DNA of 64,000 bases from Maricaulis sp047308265 (lineage in GTDB: Bacteria; Pseudomonadota; Alphaproteobacteria; Caulobacterales; Maricaulaceae), in assembly GCF_047308265.1 (NCBI RefSeq), contig NZ_JBKQWY010000002.1:372001-436000 (forward strand). The letters run 5' to 3'. Both the position numbers and the translations under genes were made by a program. Each line of letters starts with the position of its first letter. Within the stretch, counting starts at the first letter, position 1. Under the pieces are notes generated by a model. It had not been told where the DNA came from. It worked only from the letters and a program-made list of their open reading frames with translations, and made no database searches. This document shows, in pieces, positions 25,480 through 34,858 of this stretch.

Positions 25480-26745
25480 ATGTCGACAGTTCTAGATCTT
25501 TCTCCAGAAGAGCGTGCTGTGCTCGACTGGATCGAGACCCGATCCGATCACATGATCGAGACGGTCAAAGCCTGGTCCGCTATCAATTCGGGCAGCCGCA
25601 ATGCGGATGGTCTTGAAGCCATGCGCGGCTGTCTGGTCGAGGCGTTTTCCGAGCTGGATGATTGTGAGATTTCAGCCATCGAACTCGCGCCCAGCACAGT
25701 AGTGCTGCCCGACGGAACGGTGACTGAGCAGACGTATACCCCGTCCTTCCATGCCCGGATCCGTCCCCAGGCGCCCATCCGGATCGTGATGACCGGCCAC
25801 CACGACACGGTGTTTCCCAAGGATAGCCATTTCCAGTCCTGCGAGATGTGGGATGAGGACACGCTTAATGGTCCAGGGGTTGCCGATATGAAGGGCGGCA
25901 TCATCGTGATGTTGCACGCGCTTCTCGGCCTGCAGCGCTTTCCGGGGCATAAGGAGATCGGGGTGGATGTGCTCATCAGCCCGGACGAGGAGATCGGAAA
26001 TCTGGGCTCGGGTCCCGTTCTGGCGGAACTGGCAGCCGGGGCTGATATCGGCATGACCTATGAACCGGCTCTGGCCGATGGTTCGCTTGCGGGCGCACGC
26101 AAGGGCTCTGGCAATTGGGCGCTCAAAGTGTCCGGGCGGGCCGCACATGCGGGTCGCGAACACCATCTGGGTCGTAATGCCCTGGTCGCCGCCTGCCAGT
26201 TCGGTCTGGAACTCGACCGCCTCAATGGCAAGCGCGACGGCGTGACGTTCAACCTGGCCAAGATTGATGGGGGCGGCCCACCCAATGTGGTGCCGGACAC
26301 CGCGGTGGCCCGGTTCAACATTCGAGTGGCCGAAGAAAATGATCAGATCTGGGTTGAGGCCGAGCTGGAGCGTCTGCTGGACGAGATCCGGGTGCGTGAT
26401 GGCATCGAAGCCGAACTGCATGGCGGTTTCACACGTCCGCCCAAGCCGATGAGCCCGGCCAATGAACGCATGTTCGAGTGGACACGAACGGCCGGTGAAG
26501 CTCTCGGTCTGACAATTCGCTGGCAGGACACGGGCGGTGTCTGTGAAGGCAATAACCTCTGGGCTGCCGGCTGTCCGAATGTCGACACTCTGGGTGTGCG
26601 CGGTGCGGACATTCATTCCGACCGTGAAATCGTCAAACTCTCCAGCTTCGTCGAACGGGCCCAGCTGTCCGCGGTGATGTTGATGAAATTTGCCAGCGGC
26701 ACGTTCGATGCCCGCGATGCAAGAGCGCTGGCCAAGCGCCGATAA
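25480..26745 (+). CDS. M20-family metallohydrolase in the arginine succinyltransferase cluster
   Basis: A 421-residue di-zinc hydrolase of the ArgE/DapE type. Metal and catalytic motifs: MTGHHDTVFP (metal His, catalytic Asp), GPGVADMKGG (bridging Asp), SPDEEIGNLGS (catalytic Glu and metal Glu) and RGADIHSDRE (C-terminal metal His). The dimerisation domain includes GRAAHAGREHHLGRNA. It heads a run with astA, astD and astB. Because no astE is present here, it may cleave N-succinylglutamate as the last step of the pathway; that function is inferred from position. Confidence 0.88.
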   Translation: MSTVLDLSPEERAVLDWIETRSDHMIETVKAWSAINSGSRNADGLEAMRGCLVEAFSELDDCEISAIELAPSTVVLPDGTVTEQTYTPSFHARIRPQAPIRIVMTGHHDTVFPKDSHFQSCEMWDEDTLNGPGVADMKGGIIVMLHALLGLQRFPGHKEIGVDVLISPDEEIGNLGSGPVLAELAAGADIGMTYEPALADGSLAGARKGSGNWALKVSGRAAHAGREHHLGRNALVAACQFGLELDRLNGKRDGVTFNLAKIDGGGPPNVVPDTAVARFNIRVAEENDQIWVEAELERLLDEIRVRDGIEAELHGGFTRPPKPMSPANERMFEWTRTAGEALGLTIRWQDTGGVCEGNNLWAAGCPNVDTLGVRGADIHSDREIVKLSSFVERAQLSAVMLMKFASGTFDARDARALAKRR

Positions 26746-26780
26746 CCCCTTTTGGGGACCCGGACAGGGGGAGGACTGGA

Positions 26781-27794
26781 ATGCTGATCGCACGTGCTGC
26801 GAAACGGACGGATATTGACGAGTTGATCGCGCTCGCCAAATCGGCAGGGACAGGCTTTACCAGCCTGGCCGTGCCACCGGAGCAATTGGAAGAGCGTCTG
26901 GTAAAGTCGGAGACGGCTTTTGCGGCCCAGATCTCCCGGCAGACTGAAGATACGTATCAGCTGATGCTGGAAGACACGGAAACAGGCCATATTGTGGGCT
27001 GTTCTGCGGTCAAGGCGATGGTGGGCGTGTCGAAACCCTATTGGGATTTCAAGATCATCACCATGGCCCAGCATTCTGCGGAAGCCGACCGGCGTTTCGA
27101 CATGGATGCGATGTTGCTGGTCAATGATTTTGCCGGCGCGACGGAGGTGGGCACACTATTTGTCTCCGAGGCCGGGCGGGGTACCGGGGCAGGCCGTTTG
27201 GCAGCCCAGTCGCGATACTTGTTGATGGCGGCTGACCGACCGCGCTTTGGCGAGAAGGTTTTGGCCGAACTGCGCGGTGTGGTGCGCGACGATGGATCAT
27301 CGCCGTTCTACGATTATGTCTCGCGTCCCTTCTTCAAGATGGATTTTGCCGAGGCTGATCAGTTGAGCGCCTCCACGGACAACCAGTTCATTCTGGATCT
27401 TGGGCCCAAGCATCTGATCTATATGGATTTGCTGCCGCCGGATGTGCGCGCCGTTGTGGGGCAGACCCATGCGGTGGGCGTGGGGGCGCGCAAACTGCTG
27501 GAATGGGAAGGCTTCCACTATGACCGCTATATCGACATTTTCGATGGTGGTCCGCTGGTGTCGACCTGGACAGAGAATGTCCGCACCATTCGTGAAAGCC
27601 GACAATACACGGTTCGCGCCGCCACGCCGCATGGCGGTGTCCAGGGGCTGTTGTCGACGGACCGATTCGATAATTTCCGCACCACGCGGACCACGGTCAT
27701 CCTGGATGGTGATGTGATCGGCGTGGATTTTGAAACCCTGCAAGCCCTGGATCTTTGTGAAGGAGATCGGGTTCGTTTCTGGCGTCAGAGGTAA
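26781..27794 (+). CDS. astA: Arginine N-succinyltransferase
   Basis: A 337-residue enzyme that succinylates L-arginine with succinyl-CoA, the first step of the AST arginine degradation pathway. It starts with the typical MLIARAAKRTDIDELIALA and contains GFTSLAVPPEQLEERL, GTLFVSEAGRGTGAGRLAAQSRYL (acyl-CoA loop), ELRGVVRDDGSSPFYDYV and FVDAGP-like GGPLVSTW near 250. A GGGGGAGG ribosome site precedes the ATG. It lies 35 bp after the M20 gene and 5 bp before astD, forming one operon. Confidence 0.96.
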   Translation: MLIARAAKRTDIDELIALAKSAGTGFTSLAVPPEQLEERLVKSETAFAAQISRQTEDTYQLMLEDTETGHIVGCSAVKAMVGVSKPYWDFKIITMAQHSAEADRRFDMDAMLLVNDFAGATEVGTLFVSEAGRGTGAGRLAAQSRYLLMAADRPRFGEKVLAELRGVVRDDGSSPFYDYVSRPFFKMDFAEADQLSASTDNQFILDLGPKHLIYMDLLPPDVRAVVGQTHAVGVGARKLLEWEGFHYDRYIDIFDGGPLVSTWTENVRTIRESRQYTVRAATPHGGVQGLLSTDRFDNFRTTRTTVILDGDVIGVDFETLQALDLCEGDRVRFWRQR

Positions 27795-27799
27795 GACAC

Positions 27800-29251
27800 A
27801 TGCAGTTTATCCAGGGTGAGTGGCAGACCGGGTCCGGTGCCGAATTTATGTCGTTCGATCCGGCCGATGACAGTGTGATCTGGGTCGGCGAGGCAGCCGG
27901 TCCCGATGATGTTGACGCAGCATTCAGGGCGGCCCGCGCCGCTTTTCTGCCATGGGCGCGTACCCCGCTGGAGCGGCGTATCGAGATCGTAAAAGCCTTC
28001 AAGGCGCAGCTCGAAGAGCAAAAGGATGCGCTGGCCGAACTGATCGCGCGCGAAACAGGCAAGGCCTTGTGGGAAGCCACGGGCGAGGCGGGCGCCATGA
28101 TCGGCAAGGTGGATATCTCGCTCAAGGCCTTTGAGGAGCGGACCGGCGGTTTCACCAGCGAAACCCCGTTCGGCTTTGCCCAGCTGGGGCACAAACCGCT
28201 GGGTGTGATGTTCGTGCTTGGCCCGTATAACTTCCCCGGCCATCTGCCCAATGGTCATATCGTGCCGGCCCTGATCGCTGGCAATACAGCCGTGTTCAAA
28301 CCCTCCGAACTGACCCCGGCGGTGGGCGAGATGATGATCAATGCCTGGGATGCGGCAGGACTGCCCGCCGGCGTGCTCAACATGGTGCAGGGGGCTCGTG
28401 AAACAGGTGCGGCAGCGCTCAATCATGACGCGCTCGACGGTGTCCTGTTCACCGGTTCTTTCGGCACGGGCCAGTTCATTCACAAGCATTTTGCCGGTCG
28501 CACCGGTATTCAGCTTGCCCTTGAAATGGGTGGCAATAATCCGCTCGTGATCTGGGATGCCGAGGATACGGAAGCCGCTGCACGGATCGCCGTGCACTCT
28601 GCCTTCATGTCTGCCGGGCAGCGCTGTTCGTGCGCCCGCCGTCTCATACTGCCGGACGGTGAGGCAGGTGATGCCATCATTGCCAAGATCATCGATCTGT
28701 CCGAACGCCTGACTATCGGGGCCTGGAATTCCCAGCCGACCCCGTTCATGGGTGCTCTCATCACGCAAAAGGCGGCTCAGCACGTGCTCGATGCCCAGGA
28801 CGACCTCATCGAGAAGGGGGCCAAAATCCTCCACAAAGTGGCCCGGGATCCCGCCGGTCCGGCGTTTCTGCGTCCGGGGCTGCTGGATGTGACTGGTGTG
28901 GATGTGCCGGATGAAGAGGTGTTTGGGCCGTTATTGCAGGTCATTCGTGTGGCGACATTTGACGAGGCCATCGCTGCGGCCAATGACACCGCTTATGGCC
29001 TGGCCGCCGGGCTGGTCAGCGATGACCGGGCGCTGTGGGACCGGTTCTGGATTGAAAGCCGCGCGGGCATCACAAACTGGAACCGTCCGACGGTAGGGGC
29101 GGCGTCCAACATGCCGTTCGGCGGTCCCGGACAGTCGGGCAATCTGCGCCCGAGCGCCTATTATGCGGCGGATTATTGTGCCTATCCGGTTGCGACCCAG
29201 GCCGCTGAGACGCCGGAACGCCTGGCCATTCACGGGACACAAGAGGGGTAG
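27800..29251 (+). CDS. astD: N-succinylglutamate 5-semialdehyde dehydrogenase
   Basis: A 483-residue aldehyde dehydrogenase that oxidises succinylglutamate semialdehyde to succinylglutamate with NAD. Diagnostic parts: FVLGPYNFPGHLPNGHIVPAL, FTGSFGTGQFIHKHFAGR (NAD site), the catalytic Glu in LALEMGGNNPLV and the catalytic Cys in SAGQRCSCARRL. The extended phrase NFPGHLPNGHIVPALIAGN is characteristic of AstD. It follows astA by 5 bp and precedes astB by 3 bp. Confidence 0.96.
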   Translation: MQFIQGEWQTGSGAEFMSFDPADDSVIWVGEAAGPDDVDAAFRAARAAFLPWARTPLERRIEIVKAFKAQLEEQKDALAELIARETGKALWEATGEAGAMIGKVDISLKAFEERTGGFTSETPFGFAQLGHKPLGVMFVLGPYNFPGHLPNGHIVPALIAGNTAVFKPSELTPAVGEMMINAWDAAGLPAGVLNMVQGARETGAAALNHDALDGVLFTGSFGTGQFIHKHFAGRTGIQLALEMGGNNPLVIWDAEDTEAAARIAVHSAFMSAGQRCSCARRLILPDGEAGDAIIAKIIDLSERLTIGAWNSQPTPFMGALITQKAAQHVLDAQDDLIEKGAKILHKVARDPAGPAFLRPGLLDVTGVDVPDEEVFGPLLQVIRVATFDEAIAAANDTAYGLAAGLVSDDRALWDRFWIESRAGITNWNRPTVGAASNMPFGGPGQSGNLRPSAYYAADYCAYPVATQAAETPERLAIHGTQEG

Positions 29252-29254
29252 GGC

Positions 29255-30595
29255 ATGAACGCGAGCGAGGCGAATTTCGACGGAATTGTTGGCCCGACCC
29301 ATAATTATGGCGGGCTCTCGGAGGGTAATCTGGCCTCCACCCGCAATGAGGGGCAGGCCTCGTCTCCACGCCAGGCGGCGCTGGAGGGGTTTGCCAAGAT
29401 GAAAAGCCTGGCGGATCGCGGTCTGATCCAGGGTGTGATGCCGCCGCAGGAGCGTCCCTTCCTGCCGCAACTCCGCGCCATGGGGTTTACCGGTTCTGAT
29501 AGCGAGGTCCTGCAGTCCGCCGCGAGGGAGGCGCCGCGTTTTCTCAAACTGGTCTCGTCCTCCTCCCATATGTGGGCCGCGAATGCCGCCATGGTCTCAC
29601 CGTCGGCGGATACAGCCGATGGTCGGGTGCATTTCACACCGGCCAATCTGCTGACCACGCCCCACCGCGGGATTGAGGGGCCGCAAACCCAACGCGCCCT
29701 GTCGCGGATTTTTGCGGATGAGAGCCGGTTCGCTGTCCACGACACCCTGCCCATGCAGCCCATGTTTGCCGATGAAGGTGCGGCCAATCATGTGCGCTTG
29801 TGCGAGGCGCACGGGGACGCAGGTGTGGAGTTGCTGGTCTGGGGCCGTGAAGGCCTAGGGGCGTATGAAGGGCGTTTTCCGGCGCGTCAGACCCTTGAAA
29901 GCTGTGAGGCCATTGTGCGCCGTCACGGCCTGTCTGCCCGGCGCACCGTGCTCGCCCAGCAGGCCCGCCAGGCGATCGAAGCCGGCGCTTTCCACAATGA
30001 TGTGGTGTGCGTGGGCACACGTCAGGCCTTGTTCTATCATGAGCAGGCTTTTGAACAGACGGCCCGTGTCCAGGATGCGGTGCGAGACGCTGCAGACGGC
30101 CTGTTTGATCCGGTTTTTGTGGAAGTGCCGGCCAGTGCCGTGTCGCTGAATGATGCGATCACCTCCTATCTGTTCAATTCCCAGCTGCTTGAGATCCCGG
30201 GCGAGGATCGTCTGGTCCTTCTTGCTCCCGAGGAGACCCGCGAAAACGCTGCGACACGGGCCTATTGTGAGGCGTTGATCGCCTCCAACGGGCCGATTGG
30301 AGCGGTTGAATTTGCGGATGTCCGCCAGTCCATGCGCAATGGTGGAGGTCCGGCCTGTCTGCGTCTGCGTGTCGTGCTGACGGACGCCGAGCATGCAGCC
30401 GTACTGCCGTCCTGCCTGATGAGCGATGAGCTTTACGCGCGTTTGTGCCAATGGGCCGAGACGCATTATCGCGACCGTCTTGATCCGGCGGATCTGGCGG
30501 ATCCGCAGCTGATGACTGAAGCCCACACGGCGCTGGATGCCCTGACGGGGATTTTGGGGCTGGGCGGAGATTTCTACGCCTTCCAGCGGGTTTGA
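29255..30595 (+). CDS. astB: N-succinylarginine dihydrolase
   Basis: A 446-residue enzyme of the amidinotransferase-like fold that hydrolyses N-succinylarginine to N-succinylornithine, ammonia and carbon dioxide. It starts with the family signature EANFDGIVGPTHNYGGLS and has LPQLRAMGF, MWAANAAMVSPSADT, FHNDVVCVGT (catalytic His), SYLFNSQLLEIPG and MRNGGGPACLRLRV (catalytic Cys). Last gene of the AST operon; a bidirectional terminator follows. Confidence 0.97.
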   Translation: MNASEANFDGIVGPTHNYGGLSEGNLASTRNEGQASSPRQAALEGFAKMKSLADRGLIQGVMPPQERPFLPQLRAMGFTGSDSEVLQSAAREAPRFLKLVSSSSHMWAANAAMVSPSADTADGRVHFTPANLLTTPHRGIEGPQTQRALSRIFADESRFAVHDTLPMQPMFADEGAANHVRLCEAHGDAGVELLVWGREGLGAYEGRFPARQTLESCEAIVRRHGLSARRTVLAQQARQAIEAGAFHNDVVCVGTRQALFYHEQAFEQTARVQDAVRDAADGLFDPVFVEVPASAVSLNDAITSYLFNSQLLEIPGEDRLVLLAPEETRENAATRAYCEALIASNGPIGAVEFADVRQSMRNGGGPACLRLRVVLTDAEHAAVLPSCLMSDELYARLCQWAETHYRDRLDPADLADPQLMTEAHTALDALTGILGLGGDFYAFQRV

Positions 30596-30616
30596 TTGTT
30601 TCGTCTGAGGTGCGGA

Positions 30617-30658
30617 CAAAAATCACCCCCGATGGCTGGGCCAGCGGGGGTGATTTTT
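30617..30658. terminator. Bidirectional terminator between astB and the hydroxylase gene
   Basis: AAAAATCACCCCCG and its near-perfect complement CGGGGGTGATTTTT flank a short loop. An A-run before and a T-run after the stem let it end both the AST operon and the convergent phenylalanine 4-monooxygenase gene. Confidence 0.93.
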
Positions 30659-30674
30659 GGGAGAAAATCTGTGA

Positions 30675-31547
30675 TTAGCTTGCCTGGGCGTCCGCCTGGG
30701 ACAGCGCATAGGCCTGGGTGCCGCGATGATAGACACGGTCTTCCGGCGCTATGGAGCTGGGTGTGTATTCCGGCAAAGTAGGCAGGCGCTCATAGATCGG
30801 TGCAAAATCCTGGGACGTGGCGTCCATCAGCTCGTCATAGCTGTCGATGACAAAATAGGTCTGCTGGAAGTCATCATAGCGGTAGTCGGTGCGCATCACC
30901 CGTTGAAGATCGAAATGGATGCGGTTCGGACTGTCATCACTCAGGCTGAAGCGTGACTCGGTTTTGGACGACACAATCCCCGCGCCATAGATGCGACGGC
31001 CTTCCGGTGTGTTGATGAGACCGAATTCGACCGTATACCAGTAGAGCCGTGCCATGTTCTTGATGGAATCGAACTCCAGCGAGCGCAGCCCGCCCTGGCC
31101 ATAGGCCTGCATATAGTCGGCAAATACCGGCTGGGTCAGCAAGGGCACGTGGCCAAAGACATCGTGAAAAATATCCGGCTCGGGCAGGTAGTCCAGCTTG
31201 TGGGCATCACGGATGAAGCGCCCGGACACAAAACGACGATTGGCGAGGTGTTCGTAGAATTCCTTCTCCGGGATCAAGCCAGGCACTGTCACAACGGTCC
31301 AGCCGGTCAGGGCTTCGAGCTTCTCGTTGACGCGCCGGAAATCCGGAATGCCACCCTCATTGAGATTGAGCAATTCCAGTCCGCGAAAATGCTCAGGGGC
31401 CGCCTGTCCGACAAGTTCCTTCATCTGGCGATCATAGAGCGTGCGCCAGATGCCGTGTTCCTCCTGGCTATAGAGGTCCCACTTCTGCTCGATGGTAAAA
31501 TCGGCAGCGGCATCCTGTTCGGCAACAATGGGATCATTGACCGGCAT
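30675..31547 (-). CDS. phhA: Phenylalanine 4-monooxygenase
   Basis: A 290-residue aromatic amino acid hydroxylase that converts phenylalanine to tyrosine with tetrahydrobiopterin and oxygen. The iron ligands are visible in DIFHDVFGHVPLL (two His) and the Glu in YWYTVEFGLI. WDLYSQEEHGIWRTLYDRQ and VPGLIPEKEFYEHLANRRF are typical of bacterial enzymes. The ATG ending at 31547 is preceded by GGGGAGAG and fits the family start; the longer frame adds unrelated residues. The usual partner pterin dehydratase is not in the window. Confidence 0.96.
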   Translation of the reverse strand: MPVNDPIVAEQDAAADFTIEQKWDLYSQEEHGIWRTLYDRQMKELVGQAAPEHFRGLELLNLNEGGIPDFRRVNEKLEALTGWTVVTVPGLIPEKEFYEHLANRRFVSGRFIRDAHKLDYLPEPDIFHDVFGHVPLLTQPVFADYMQAYGQGGLRSLEFDSIKNMARLYWYTVEFGLINTPEGRRIYGAGIVSSKTESRFSLSDDSPNRIHFDLQRVMRTDYRYDDFQQTYFVIDSYDELMDATSQDFAPIYERLPTLPEYTPSSIAPEDRVYHRGTQAYALSQADAQAS

Positions 31548-31656
31548 CGTCTCTCCCCGGGGCATTGTTATGCGGGTATAGTTTCGTTTGTAACCAATAT
31601 AACCTGTTTCGCATTCTGCGCGAAAGGATTTTTGCAAGCGGACGCCGGTGTCACAT

Positions 31657-31690
31657 AAAAATGCCGCCAGGCTGGGCCTGGCGGCATGTC
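31657..31690 (-). terminator. Intrinsic terminator of the crystallin-like gene
   Basis: On the minus strand ATGCCGCCAGGC, a three-base loop and GCCTGGCGGCAT are followed by TTTTTA, about 30 bp after the stop of the beta/gamma-crystallin gene. Confidence 0.9.
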
Positions 31691-31716
31691 TTGATCGTGA
31701 TTGTGTGGATTTGACC

Positions 31717-32889
31717 CTATTCGACGCACAAAACATCGGTGATGGGCTGGCATTGCCCGCCATAACACTGGGTCCCCGTGCCCAGATCCACCGTGCGACT
31801 ATTGCCATAACCTCGCTCGTAATGGACCGCATCGCGGGCCCCGGCAGCCCGACAGATGGCGTCGGCCACGGAAGCGTCACACCGGCGGCCATTATCCATA
31901 CAGCGGGCGATCAGCGTCCCGTTGATCTGGGGGCGCGGGAAGAAGATTGTACGCACGCCCTCAACGCCGCCGGAGATCTGGTAATAACCACCGCCATGAC
32001 CGCCACCGGGATTGTGATCAAGCCGGCGGGCAGAGGAGATGCCGTTATTCAGACCCAGACGGCTCAGGCTCGGCACGTCCTCGCTGCGGATCGTGGTGCA
32101 GCGACCGCGGAAACCGGCATCAGAACACACTTCCCAGACTTCGCCCTGGGCGACCGACAGCGAGCTGGCGCGATCATTGAAGCGAATGCTGTCGAAGTTC
32201 GAGTTTTCGTATTCGATATCAACGCGTTGACCGCCATAATTCTCGCCATCATAGAGCCAGATCCCGTTGCGCGGACGGAAACCGCCCCGGCCGCCGGCAC
32301 TTGCGTCAGGCGTGGCCGAGCTGATCTGGCGCGCCATGGAAGACAGGCGCGGAATATCGCCGCGGATCTCCATGCACGAACCGCCATAATTGGCATGCTG
32401 ACAGGCACGCCACGGGCGATTGCCGCTATAGCGGACCGATTGGGCCTGGTCGTTGAAACCAATGCGATCGAAATTGGGTTCCCCATGGCTCAGCGTGACC
32501 GAGCGGCCCGTGTAATTCGGTCCGGAATAAAAGGTGATATCGCCAAAACGTCCGCCGCGACGTCCGGGATTGCCGGGCCGGGAGGAGGCCGGCCGAAGCG
32601 AGGAAATGCGATTATTGAACCGTGACAGGCGCGCATCACTGCCCGATACCGTGACACAATCGCCGCGATAATCAGAATGTTCGCAGATCTCCCACTGACC
32701 GGTGCGAACCCGGAAGGACGAGGCGGCATCATTGAAGCCGCGACGGCTAAGGTCGGATACCGGACCGGTGATCACGACCGAGCGACCGGTATAGTTCGGG
32801 CCGTCGAACAGTTCGATTTGCTGGGCCGAGGCCGCGCTCATGGTCAGCGCTCCAAGCCCCAGGGCGGCGGACAGGATGTGTTTCATCAT
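31717..32889 (-). CDS. Secreted protein with three beta/gamma-crystallin domains
   Basis: A 390-residue exported protein with a signal peptide ending near AASAQ. Three beta/gamma-crystallin domains follow (about 23-105, 118-195 and 205-292), each with two Greek-key motifs; each opens with an aromatic phrase such as IELFDGPNYTGRS, ITFYSGPNYTGRS or IWLYDGENYGGQR. Four of six motifs carry the Ca-binding pattern N/D-N/D-x-x-S/T-S (NDAASS, NNRISS, NDRASS, NNGISS); the other two are degenerate. A Cys-containing C-terminal segment of about 90 residues (ARCMDNGRRCDAS, QCYGGQCQP, LCVE) is unrecognised. Its own terminator follows. Confidence 0.9.
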   Translation of the reverse strand: MMKHILSAALGLGALTMSAASAQQIELFDGPNYTGRSVVITGPVSDLSRRGFNDAASSFRVRTGQWEICEHSDYRGDCVTVSGSDARLSRFNNRISSLRPASSRPGNPGRRGGRFGDITFYSGPNYTGRSVTLSHGEPNFDRIGFNDQAQSVRYSGNRPWRACQHANYGGSCMEIRGDIPRLSSMARQISSATPDASAGGRGGFRPRNGIWLYDGENYGGQRVDIEYENSNFDSIRFNDRASSLSVAQGEVWEVCSDAGFRGRCTTIRSEDVPSLSRLGLNNGISSARRLDHNPGGGHGGGYYQISGGVEGVRTIFFPRPQINGTLIARCMDNGRRCDASVADAICRAAGARDAVHYERGYGNSRTVDLGTGTQCYGGQCQPITDVLCVE

Positions 32890-33058
32890 GGTGATCACCT
32901 TTGTGCGCAGTCTTGGCCGGCCGTGGCCGGATACTCATGGAACTCACCGGTAAACCGGCTGTGTGAACGCAGAATGCGTCGGCGCCCCTGAACCCGTTCC
33001 GAAGAAGGGTTTCAGCTGGCGTTCATCTTTGAACCCGGCGCGCGACTGGCTTCCGGAT

Positions 33059-34840
33059 CTAGTAGCCAATGGCGCTGCCATCCTTGCGCATTTCCGATGC
33101 GGCCCAGTAGACACCCGTATCCGGGTCACGCCAGATCGCCTGATAGCCACCATAACCGCCCGCATCGACAACCACGTCATGGCCGAGCGCGCGCAATTCC
33201 TCGACAGTGGCTTCGGGCATGCCGCTTTCCACATGCAGCACACCCAACCCGCCGGTCGATACTGCGTCTGTGGGTTCGCTCGATCCGTCATGGCGCCAGC
33301 GCGCCGCATCACCGGCTTCCTGCACACCCAGACCGAAATCAATCATCGAGGTGATGATCTGCACATGGCCCTGGGGCTGCATGGCCCCGCCCATCAGACC
33401 GAAACTCATGACGGGTTCACCATTGCGGGTCACAAAGGCGGGAATGATCGTGTGGAAGGGGCGTTTGCCCGGCGCATAGACATTGGGGTGTCCGGCCTGC
33501 ATCGAAAAGAGCTGACCGCGGTTCTGTAACATGAAGCCCAGACCATCGGGCACCAGTCCCGATCCCATGCCGCGATAATTGGACTGGATGAGCGAGACCA
33601 TCATGCCATTGGAATCGGCCACGGTGAGATAGGTGGTATCCCCGTCTTGCAGGATCGCCGGATCACCATGCGCCACGCTCTCCATGGCCGAGTCCTGATC
33701 AATCAGGGCCCGTCGCTGATCAGCATACTCCGCCGAGATCAGGGCCTCGACCGGAGCTGGCGCAAAGTCCGGGTCGGCATAAAACCGGGCGCGATCCTCA
33801 AAGGCGAGGCGTTTGGCCTCCACCATCAGGTGCAGAGTCTGCGCGGTCATGAACCCGGTTTCCGAGAGATCATACCCGTTGAGGGTCTGCAGCATCTGCA
33901 AGGCTGCAATGCCCTGACCCTGGGGCGGCAATTCCCAGACATCATATCCGCGATAATTCACCGAGACCGGATCGATCCACTCCGAGCGATGCGCAGCCAG
34001 ATCCTCATAACGCAGAGCGCCGCCGATGCGTTGCATATAGCGATCAATGGTTCGGGCAATCTCGCCTTCATAAAAGGCATCGCGCCCCCCGCTCGCCAGC
34101 AGACGATAGGTCTGGGCGAGGTCTGGATTGCGGAAAATCTCGCCTTCGCGCGGCGCATCTCCGTCGGCGGTGAGATAGGTCGCGCGGGTATTCTCGAATT
34201 CCTCGATCATGCCGGACTGCGCCGCCGGGGCGAAGCGAGTCATGTTCATATCCCAATAGAAGGCAATGGCCTCGGTGACCGGGAAACCGTCTTCGGCATA
34301 ATCGATGGCCGGAGCGAGAATATCGCTCATGGGCAGAGAGCCAAAACGCTCATGCATGGCAAACCAGCCATCCACGGTCCCGGGCACTGAAACGGGCAGG
34401 GATCCGCCCGGCGGGATTTCGCCCCAGCGTTCGACATGGGCCTGCATCGCGTCGAACGACAACCCCATCGGCGAACGACCCGCGCCGTTGAGGCCGTAGA
34501 CCTGTTCTGTTTCAGGATCCCAGAGGATGACGAAAATATCGCCGCCAATGCCATTGCCGGTGGGTTCCATCAGACCGATGGCGGCATTGGCCGCAATGGC
34601 CGCATCCACGGCATTTCCGCCCTGTTTGAGAATATCGATCGCGACCTGGCTGGCGAGGGGATGGGCCGTTGCCGCGACCCCATTCTGGGCGATGACAGCA
34701 CTGCGCGTAGCAAAATGCTCACCCGAAATCCGGTCGCCCGGATAGCGGGTCTCCAGCTGGGCGGCGTCGCCATCACCGGAGATGCTAAACATCGCTACAC
34801 CACTTACCAGACCCGCCAAGGCGGTTGTCCATCGTCCCAT
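33059..34840 (-). CDS. ggt: Gamma-glutamyltransferase
   Basis: A 593-residue periplasmic enzyme that transfers or hydrolyses gamma-glutamyl groups of glutathione and related compounds. It is made as a precursor that cuts itself before the nucleophile Thr in GDTTYLTVADSNG (near residue 400). Other signatures: GGNAVDAAIAANAAIGLMEP, GNGIGGDIF, NGAGRSP, PPQGQGIAALQML and GLMGGAMQPQGHVQ. An N-terminal signal peptide ends near GDAAQ. It follows the AsmA gene on the same strand by 18 bp, so the two are probably co-transcribed. Confidence 0.95.
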   Translation of the reverse strand: MGRWTTALAGLVSGVAMFSISGDGDAAQLETRYPGDRISGEHFATRSAVIAQNGVAATAHPLASQVAIDILKQGGNAVDAAIAANAAIGLMEPTGNGIGGDIFVILWDPETEQVYGLNGAGRSPMGLSFDAMQAHVERWGEIPPGGSLPVSVPGTVDGWFAMHERFGSLPMSDILAPAIDYAEDGFPVTEAIAFYWDMNMTRFAPAAQSGMIEEFENTRATYLTADGDAPREGEIFRNPDLAQTYRLLASGGRDAFYEGEIARTIDRYMQRIGGALRYEDLAAHRSEWIDPVSVNYRGYDVWELPPQGQGIAALQMLQTLNGYDLSETGFMTAQTLHLMVEAKRLAFEDRARFYADPDFAPAPVEALISAEYADQRRALIDQDSAMESVAHGDPAILQDGDTTYLTVADSNGMMVSLIQSNYRGMGSGLVPDGLGFMLQNRGQLFSMQAGHPNVYAPGKRPFHTIIPAFVTRNGEPVMSFGLMGGAMQPQGHVQIITSMIDFGLGVQEAGDAARWRHDGSSEPTDAVSTGGLGVLHVESGMPEATVEELRALGHDVVVDAGGYGGYQAIWRDPDTGVYWAASEMRKDGSAIGY

Positions 34841-34858
34841 TATCCCTCTCCATCACAA

